Shown: piece after piece, positions 60,235-64,000 of the stretch
How the letters are laid out: the number at the start of each line of letters is the position of its first letter
Position numbering within the stretch: position 1 is the stretch's first letter
From: an uncultured Duncaniella sp.
Lineage (GTDB): Bacteria; Bacteroidota; Bacteroidia; Bacteroidales; Muribaculaceae
Direction: 5' to 3'
Assembly: GCF_910578445.1 (NCBI RefSeq)
Contig: NZ_CAJTQC010000004.1
Coordinates: 62,001 to 126,000 of the forward strand
DNA length: 64,000 nt
Notes under the pieces: model-generated
The model's database searches: none
Seen by the model: only the letters and a program-made list of their open reading frames with translations
Told to the model about the DNA's origin: nothing
Program-made: the position numbers and the translations under genes

Positions 60235-61826
60235 GTCTACAGATTCAGAATCTTTCCTATACCCATCCTGACGGCGTCACTTTATTTAAAGACCTCAACT
60301 TTTCAATCCCACAAGGCTGTAAATGTTCCATAATCGGCAAAAATGGAAGTGGGAAGTCCACATTACTTAAAATTTTAGCAGGTCATTTGCATCCGACAGA
60401 CGGGTGCATACTCAACCGCGACTCCACATTGCTCATCCCACAACACTTCGGGCAATACGACAACATGTGTGTCGCCGAAGCACTCGGAGTCCATAACAAA
60501 ATCAACGCTTACAACAACATTCTGCGAGGAGAAACATCCCCGGAGAATTTCGACATTCTTGACGACGACTGGGAAATAGCCGACAAAGTCTCATCGGCAC
60601 TGGCGCAATGGCTGCCTGAAAACATATCGGCAGACACGCCTATGCGTCAACTGAGCGGCGGCGAGAAGACAAAAGTCTTTCTTGCGTCAATAAGCATCCA
60701 CAAGCCCGATATAATCCTGATGGACGAGCCGACAAACCATCTCGACAGCATAGGCCGTGAAAAGCTCTATCGGTTCATAGGTGATTCAACAGCCACAACG
60801 ATTATTGTCAGCCATGACAGGACACTGTTAAACCTGCTTGACAACCAGTTTGAACTATCGGGAGGGGCAATCAGATATTATCCCATGTCCTACGATGACT
60901 ATTCAGCAGAAGTGGAGTCCGAACGGGAAAACCTCGCAAAGCGACTGGCCGGTAAAGAAAAGGAACTTCTAAAGACCAAACGGCTGGCAAACCGGCAGAA
61001 AGAACGTCAGGAGAAACAAAATTCACGTGGAAGGCAACACTCGCGCAAAGAGGGCTTGCCCCGCATACTTATGGGCGGCCTCAAAGACCGTGCTGAAAAA
61101 ACGACCTCGCAACTCGCCGACACAATGGCATCTAAAATCAGTAAGATTAACGATGACATCACAACCCTCCGTTCGTCGCTCAAAGATAGCTCATCAATCA
61201 AGATGGATTTTGAAGACTCCATCATCCATAAAGGGAAAATACTGGTGAAAGCCACAAATGTCAACCACACATTCCCCATGTCAGGCCCACTCTGGAATGA
61301 CAGTGTAGACTTCACTATCACAAGCGGAGACAGGGTAAGAATCACCGGGATTAACGGCTGTGGCAAAAGCACCCTCCTTCATATGATAACAGGCCGGATA
61401 AAAGCCTCTCAGGGTGACATTTCCGTTGCCGACGACACCAGCATCATCTACATTGATCAGGAATATTCCCTCATCGCCGACGACGTTTCAATCTTTGAGC
61501 AGCTCTCACGCTTCAACCGTGAACTGCATGACCATGAGCTGAAATCCTATCTGACGCACTTTCTTTTCACCCGCGACGTATGGGAGCAGCCGTGTGCCAA
61601 ACTGAGCGGAGGCGAACGCATGAGACTGCTGCTGTGTTGCCTCATGATTTCCAACAACACTCCCGATATCATTATCGCCGACGAACCCACCAACAATCTT
61701 GATATCGACAGCATGCAGATACTCGCCTCGACACTGCGCAGCTATCAAGGCACACTCATAGTCGTAAGCCACGATGACAGCTTCATAGCCGATGTCGATG
61801 TCCGACAGACAATAAATCTTACATGA
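60231..61826 (+). CDS. ABC-F family ATPase
   Basis: A 531-residue soluble protein with two ABC domains. The first has Walker A IGKNGSGKST, signature LSGGEKTK and Walker B ILMDEPTNHLD. The second has ITGINGCGKST, LSGGERMR and IIADEPTNNLD. Between them is a charged linker (about residues 215-325) with a lysine/arginine-rich coiled coil (EKELLKTKRLANRQKERQEKQ). ABC-F proteins bind the ribosomal E site and act in translation regulation or antibiotic protection; no resistance subtype can be assigned here. Confidence 0.9.
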   Translation: MSLQIQNLSYTHPDGVTLFKDLNFSIPQGCKCSIIGKNGSGKSTLLKILAGHLHPTDGCILNRDSTLLIPQHFGQYDNMCVAEALGVHNKINAYNNILRGETSPENFDILDDDWEIADKVSSALAQWLPENISADTPMRQLSGGEKTKVFLASISIHKPDIILMDEPTNHLDSIGREKLYRFIGDSTATTIIVSHDRTLLNLLDNQFELSGGAIRYYPMSYDDYSAEVESERENLAKRLAGKEKELLKTKRLANRQKERQEKQNSRGRQHSRKEGLPRILMGGLKDRAEKTTSQLADTMASKISKINDDITTLRSSLKDSSSIKMDFEDSIIHKGKILVKATNVNHTFPMSGPLWNDSVDFTITSGDRVRITGINGCGKSTLLHMITGRIKASQGDISVADDTSIIYIDQEYSLIADDVSIFEQLSRFNRELHDHELKSYLTHFLFTRDVWEQPCAKLSGGERMRLLLCCLMISNNTPDIIIADEPTNNLDIDSMQILASTLRSYQGTLIVVSHDDSFIADVDVRQTINLT

Positions 61827-61832
61827 AGAAAG

Positions 61833-61910
61833 CTCTTAAAAATCATGCAGACAACACAAAATTCAGCCCAAGTATCACCATTGTAACTCATGCCGTTTAA
61901 TTTTTAAGAG
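61833..61910. repeat. Spaced inverted repeat after the ABC-F gene
   Basis: 11-bp complementary arms (61833-61843 and 61900-61910) separated by 56 bases, followed by a T-rich stretch near 61923. It could act as a weak terminator for the ABC-F gene; the long spacer makes that doubtful. Confidence 0.3.
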
Positions 61911-61962
61911 TTACTTAGCTCCTTTTTTCAAGGCAATACACTGCCGTTTGCAAAAAATTAAG

Positions 61963-61970
61963 TAAATTTG
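61963..61970 (+). promoter_or_regulatory. -7 box of typA
   Basis: TAAATTTG, 22 bp before the typA ATG at 61993. A TTTG lies at 61947-61950, but its spacing is too short for a standard -33 box. Confidence 0.5.
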
Positions 61971-61992
61971 CAGCCGAAAATTTTTAAGGACA

Positions 61993-63792
61993 ATGCAGAA
62001 GATTAGAAATATTGCCATCATCGCACACGTCGACCATGGCAAAACAACCCTCGTAGACAAAATGCTCCTGGCCGGAAAGTTATTCCGCGACAACCAGTCG
62101 ACCGGCGAGCTCATACTTGACAACAACGACCTTGAGCGCGAACGAGGCATAACAATCCTCTCGAAAAACGTCTCCATCAACTACAACGGTTACAAAATCA
62201 ACATCATCGACACTCCGGGACACGCCGATTTCGGAGGCGAGGTAGAGCGTGTGCTCAACATGGCCGACGGTTGCCTGCTGCTTGTCGACGCCTTCGAAGG
62301 TCCTATGCCACAGACCCGTTTCGTGCTTCAGAAAGCAATCCAGATGGGTCTCAAGCCGGTAGTGGTCATCAACAAGGTCGACAAACCAAACTGCCGTCCC
62401 GACGAAGTGCAGGAAATGGTGTTTGACCTCATGTGCAATCTCGATGCGACCGAAGAGCAGCTCGACTTCCCGACAATCTACGGCTCTGCAAAACAGGGAT
62501 GGATGAGCACTGACTACAATGAACCGACCGACAACATCACCCCGGTGCTCGATGCTATAATCGAATATATTCCCGAACCTCAGGTGCTCGAAGGCGACGC
62601 TCAGATGCTGATCACATCTCTTGATTTCAGCAGCTATGTCGGACGTATCGCCATCGGCCGCGTACACCGCGGTGAACTTCGCGAAGGCATGGATATCGCC
62701 CTGTGCAAAAAAGACGGGACTACCGTCCGCCAGCGCATCAAAGAGCTCCACACTTTCGAAGGAATGGGCCGCAAAAAGGTGGAATCGGTAAAAAGCGGCG
62801 ACATCTGCGCGCTCGTCGGAATCGAAGGCTTTGAAATCGGCGACACGGTAGCCGACCTCAACAATCCCGAGCCACTTCCGCGCATTGCCATTGACGAACC
62901 TACAATGTCAATGACATTCACCATCAACGACAGTCCTTTCTTCGGAAAAGACGGTAAGTTCGTGACATCGCGCCACATCCACGACCGTCTCACCAAAGAG
63001 CTTGACCGCAATCTTGCTCTGCGTGTGAAAAAAGCTGACCATGAAGACTCTTGGACAGTATTCGGCCGCGGCGTGCTTCACCTTTCAGTCCTCATCGAGA
63101 CAATGCGTCGCGAAGGTTTCGAGCTTCAGGTCGGCCAGCCTCAGGTCATCATCAAAGAAATCGACGGAAAGAAATGCGAGCCTGTGGAAATGCTCACAAT
63201 CAACGTGCCTGAAGATTACTCATCGAAGATTATCGACATGGTCACACGTCGCAAAGGCGAAATGGTCTCGATGACAACTCAGAACGACCGTCTCCACATT
63301 GAATTCATCATTCCCTCAAGAGGCATTATCGGTCTGCGCAACAATGTGCTCACCGCATCGGCGGGCGAAGCGATCATGGCTCACAGATTCCATGAATACC
63401 AGCCTTGGAAGGGTGATATCGAACGCCGCACAAATGGCTCGCTCATAGCCATGGAAGGTGGAACGGCTTATGCCTACGCTATCGACAAGCTCCAAGACCG
63501 CGGACGCTTCTTCATCTTCCCGCAGGAAGAAGTCTATGCCGGACAGGTTGTGGGCGAAAATGCAAAAGACAACGATATCGTGGTCAATGTCACCAAGTCA
63601 AAAAAACTTACCAATATGCGCGCAAGCGGTGCTGACGACAAGGCGAGAATCATACCTCCTGTGGTCTTCTCGCTCGAAGAAGCGCTTGAATACATCAAGG
63701 AAGACGAGTATGTCGAGGTAACACCCCATCACCTCCGTATCCGCAAAATCATTCTTGACGAAATCGAACGCAAACGCGCCAATAAAGCTTAA
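61993..63792 (+). CDS. typA: Translational GTPase TypA/BipA
   Basis: A 599-residue GTPase. The G domain has G1 IAHVDHGKTT, G2 RERGITI, G3 DTPGHADFGGE and G4 NKVDKP. These are followed by EF-Tu domain 2-like and EF-G domain III/V-like regions and the BipA-specific C-terminal domain (about residues 480-599). It acts on ribosomes under stress and in 50S assembly at low temperature in E. coli. Length is normal for the family. A terminator follows at 63816-63849. Confidence 0.96.
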   Translation: MQKIRNIAIIAHVDHGKTTLVDKMLLAGKLFRDNQSTGELILDNNDLERERGITILSKNVSINYNGYKINIIDTPGHADFGGEVERVLNMADGCLLLVDAFEGPMPQTRFVLQKAIQMGLKPVVVINKVDKPNCRPDEVQEMVFDLMCNLDATEEQLDFPTIYGSAKQGWMSTDYNEPTDNITPVLDAIIEYIPEPQVLEGDAQMLITSLDFSSYVGRIAIGRVHRGELREGMDIALCKKDGTTVRQRIKELHTFEGMGRKKVESVKSGDICALVGIEGFEIGDTVADLNNPEPLPRIAIDEPTMSMTFTINDSPFFGKDGKFVTSRHIHDRLTKELDRNLALRVKKADHEDSWTVFGRGVLHLSVLIETMRREGFELQVGQPQVIIKEIDGKKCEPVEMLTINVPEDYSSKIIDMVTRRKGEMVSMTTQNDRLHIEFIIPSRGIIGLRNNVLTASAGEAIMAHRFHEYQPWKGDIERRTNGSLIAMEGGTAYAYAIDKLQDRGRFFIFPQEEVYAGQVVGENAKDNDIVVNVTKSKKLTNMRASGADDKARIIPPVVFSLEEALEYIKEDEYVEVTPHHLRIRKIILDEIERKRANKA

Positions 63793-63815
63793 ACCAAGCA
63801 TAAATTAACGTTTCT

Positions 63816-63849
63816 GAAGCTATGCCATACGAAAGGCATAGCTTCTTTT
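63816..63849 (+). terminator. typA terminator
   Basis: Perfect 11-bp stem (63816-63826 with 63835-63845), eight-base loop, then TTTT on the plus strand. Confidence 0.8.
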
Positions 63850-63941
63850 GTTATATAAGATAAAACGTGACATTTAAAACAAAAGCCGTCTTACAGATAT
63901 TATTTGTTTTATTGGCACAAAACCATTCTAACTTTTCAGAT

Positions 63942-64000
63942 ATGAATAACACGATGACCGACCACAAAGACTTCCCCACCTTGGACAATATAATCGAATG
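63942..64000 (+). CDS. N-terminus of unidentified protein (cut by window edge)
   Basis: Open from ATG 63942 to the window end: MNNTMTDHKDFPTLDNIIE, 19 complete codons. A second Met at residue 5 is an alternative start. Too short to assign; a TAACTTTT sequence at 63929-63936 resembles a -7 box but leaves almost no leader. Confidence 0.4.
   Translation, partial: MNNTMTDHKDFPTLDNIIE

Noticed and set aside
1..64000. tRNA, rRNA, CRISPR arrays, transposons
   Set aside because: I looked for T-loop sequences with a plausible cloverleaf, regular spaced repeats and transposase or integrase genes and found none. GGTTC-like strings occur only inside protein genes.

Overview
The window is a bacterial chromosome segment with dense gene packing, no rRNA, tRNA, CRISPR array, insertion sequence or phage module. 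It looks like Bacteroidota, order Bacteroidales, and probably the Muribaculaceae (an inference from gene content; no 16S is present). The reasons are: starts preceded by the Bacteroidota -7 box TAnnTTTG (often with TTG/TTTG about 20 bp upstream) rather than by Shine-Dalgarno sites; a lipid-anchored TamA (TamL); a PorE-like TPR/propeller/OmpA lipoprotein; a Rho factor with a very long disordered insert; a NusB of the large Bacteroidota type; and families such as DUF4827, DUF4835 and DUF5063.

Layout. 1-5 kb (minus): two paralogous YtxH proteins with the start of a third small gene at the left edge, then a coiled-coil membrane protein, MgtC-like protein and CPA2 antiporter. 5-13.6 kb (plus): TamL, a phosphoglycolate-phosphatase-like HAD, a histidine-kinase-like sensor lacking the phosphoacceptor His, NrnA-type DHH phosphoesterase, a DUF4827 lipoprotein and GlmM. 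13.7-19.7 kb (minus): an unknown lipoprotein, a proC-proB-proA proline operon and a secreted beta-helix-like protein with a T9SS-like tail. 20-23.6 kb (plus): GuaB and a double-parvulin PPIase. 23.6-34.6 kb (minus): a compact surface-polysaccharide locus. Wza, Wzc, a Wzy-like protein and a family 2 glycosyltransferase form one transcription unit. A second unit, with its own promoter, encodes a LicC-like cytidylyltransferase fused to a HisC/CobD-like PLP enzyme, an opine-dehydrogenase-family protein, a Wzx-like flippase and LicD.

34.6-38.2 kb (minus): nusB-yajC-ybbR-coaE. 38.2-41 kb (plus): rho, divergent from nusB across a 628-bp region. 41-44.2 kb (minus): yicC-gmk-nadD-DUF5063-rpiB. 44.4-46.3 kb (plus): tsaB and a THUMP-like methyltransferase. 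46.4-53 kb (minus): dnaN, DEDDh exonuclease, coaBC, DUF4835, recN, rlmB. 53.2-57.5 kb: a Cof-type HAD (plus), then ddh, and the pta-ackA acetate pathway (minus). 57.6-64 kb (plus): PorE-like protein, MmcQ/YjbR, an ABC-F ATPase with a short leader ORF, TypA/BipA, and the start of an unidentified gene.

Most of the window is housekeeping. The best candidate for something undescribed is the 23.6-28.9 kb unit. Its content suggests that a phospho-amino-alcohol or related amine is made, CDP-activated and attached to a glycan by LicD, with an opine-type reductive step nearby. Second is the divergent nusB/rho pair: NusB carries an apparent internal duplication and Rho a roughly 300-residue disordered insert, so two termination factors with unusual architecture share one control region.
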